From Acidobacteriota bacterium (GTDB taxonomy: Bacteria > Acidobacteriota > Terriglobia > Terriglobales > Acidobacteriaceae): a stretch of 5,059 nucleotides of DNA. Positions within the stretch are counted from its first letter, which is position 1. Each line of letters opens with the position of its first letter. Positions 4,733 to 5,059 of this stretch are shown piece after piece. The notes under the pieces are model-generated. The model was not told where the DNA came from and made no database searches. It worked only from the letters and a program-made list of their open reading frames with translations. The position numbers and the translations under genes were made by a program. The stretch spans positions 1 through 5,059 of the forward strand of contig JAJZDO010000142.1 in the NCBI GenBank assembly GCA_021805955.1. Reading direction: 5' to 3'.

Positions 4733-5059
4733 ATGGTTGCTTCCGAAAACTGTGCATCGTTTGTTTCGCTGGCCCGCGTGTTCCTGCTGTCCGTGATCGG
4801 CACGGCAATCTCATTTCCCGCCTCGCTCACCGCGCAGACGTTCAAGCCTCAGGACCTCGCGCCTCCGCCGCCGCGTCCCACCTTTTCACAATCCCAGCAC
4901 CAGCAGCAGCCGCAGGCGCCGCAATCGCTGGAAGAGCGCACGGCCGTGTTGAACCAGATTTTCAACGACTACTGGCAGGACCAGTTGAAGCATTCCCCGG
5001 AGATGGCTTCGACCATCGGCGACCGCCGCTATGACGACCGGCTCTCGGACTATTCGCCG
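4733..5059 (+). CDS. DUF885-family exported protein (N-terminal part, continues off window)
   Basis: From the ATG at 4733 the frame stays open for 109 residues to the right edge. Residues 1-36 look like an export signal: a weakly charged start, Arg15, then FLLSVIGTAISFPASL and a likely cleavage at LTA-QT. A Pro/Gln-rich spacer follows (about 38-65, with PPPP and runs of Gln). The domain start is LNQIFNDYWQDQLKHSPEMA, then STIGDRRYDDRLSDYSP (93-109), which is the usual opening of DUF885 proteins: a helix ending in a '..P..AT..G.RRYD.RL.D.S' motif. Full members are around 550-620 residues, and many carry an HExxH-like motif near the C-terminus, so this is under a fifth of the gene. The function is poorly defined and a peptidase role is often proposed. 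No Shine-Dalgarno is evident before the ATG; the next candidate, GTG at 4778, would remove part of the signal region. Confidence 0.85.
   Translation, partial: MVASENCASFVSLARVFLLSVIGTAISFPASLTAQTFKPQDLAPPPPRPTFSQSQHQQQPQAPQSLEERTAVLNQIFNDYWQDQLKHSPEMASTIGDRRYDDRLSDYSP

Overview
The window looks like a chromosomal stretch of a moderately GC-rich soil bacterium. I infer Acidobacteriota (Terriglobia-like). The basis is the style of the MurB and bacilliredoxin proteins, the DUF885 and secreted metallopeptidase-like proteins, and the intergenic repeats of the 'TCATCCTGAGCGnAGCGAAGGA' type, which I recall as common in such genomes. This assignment was not tested by any search. No rRNA, tRNA, CRISPR array or transposase gene is visible.

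Layout. Positions 1-441 (minus strand) hold a type II toxin-antitoxin pair of the ParD/ParE family, overlapping by 4 bp; the toxin runs off the left edge. Positions 514-1033 (minus) hold a small polytopic membrane protein of unknown function. Its apparent N-terminus is thrown out of frame by three tandem copies of a 7-bp unit; removing one copy would give a clean 170-residue protein. Positions 1117-2184 (minus) encode a complete MurB, the peptidoglycan precursor reductase, standing alone rather than in a dcw-type cluster. Positions 2343-3695 (minus) encode a secreted protein with an HEMAE...DP zinc-peptidase-like motif, two vicinal Cys pairs and a Gly/Gln/Asn-rich linker. A hairpin terminator candidate follows it, before murB.

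Positions 3696-3931 are a divergent intergenic region. From there the direction switches to plus. Positions 3932-4357 encode a bacilliredoxin (BrxA/BrxB, formerly UPF0403) with a CGC redox motif, followed by a strong hairpin. Positions 4410-4732 hold no gene but carry two or three dispersed intergenic repeat units, two of which form an imperfect inverted pair. From 4733 to the right edge lies the exported N-terminal part of a DUF885-family protein.

The genes do not form one pathway. MurB is housekeeping, the bacilliredoxin is thiol redox maintenance, and the two secreted proteins suggest an extracellular or periplasmic hydrolytic role. The left 1 kb (toxin-antitoxin pair plus a more AT-rich membrane gene) has the look of accessory DNA. 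I found no convincing new multi-gene system. The most distinctive signal is the heptamer repeat at 975-995, which could be a frameshift lesion or a phase-variable switch.
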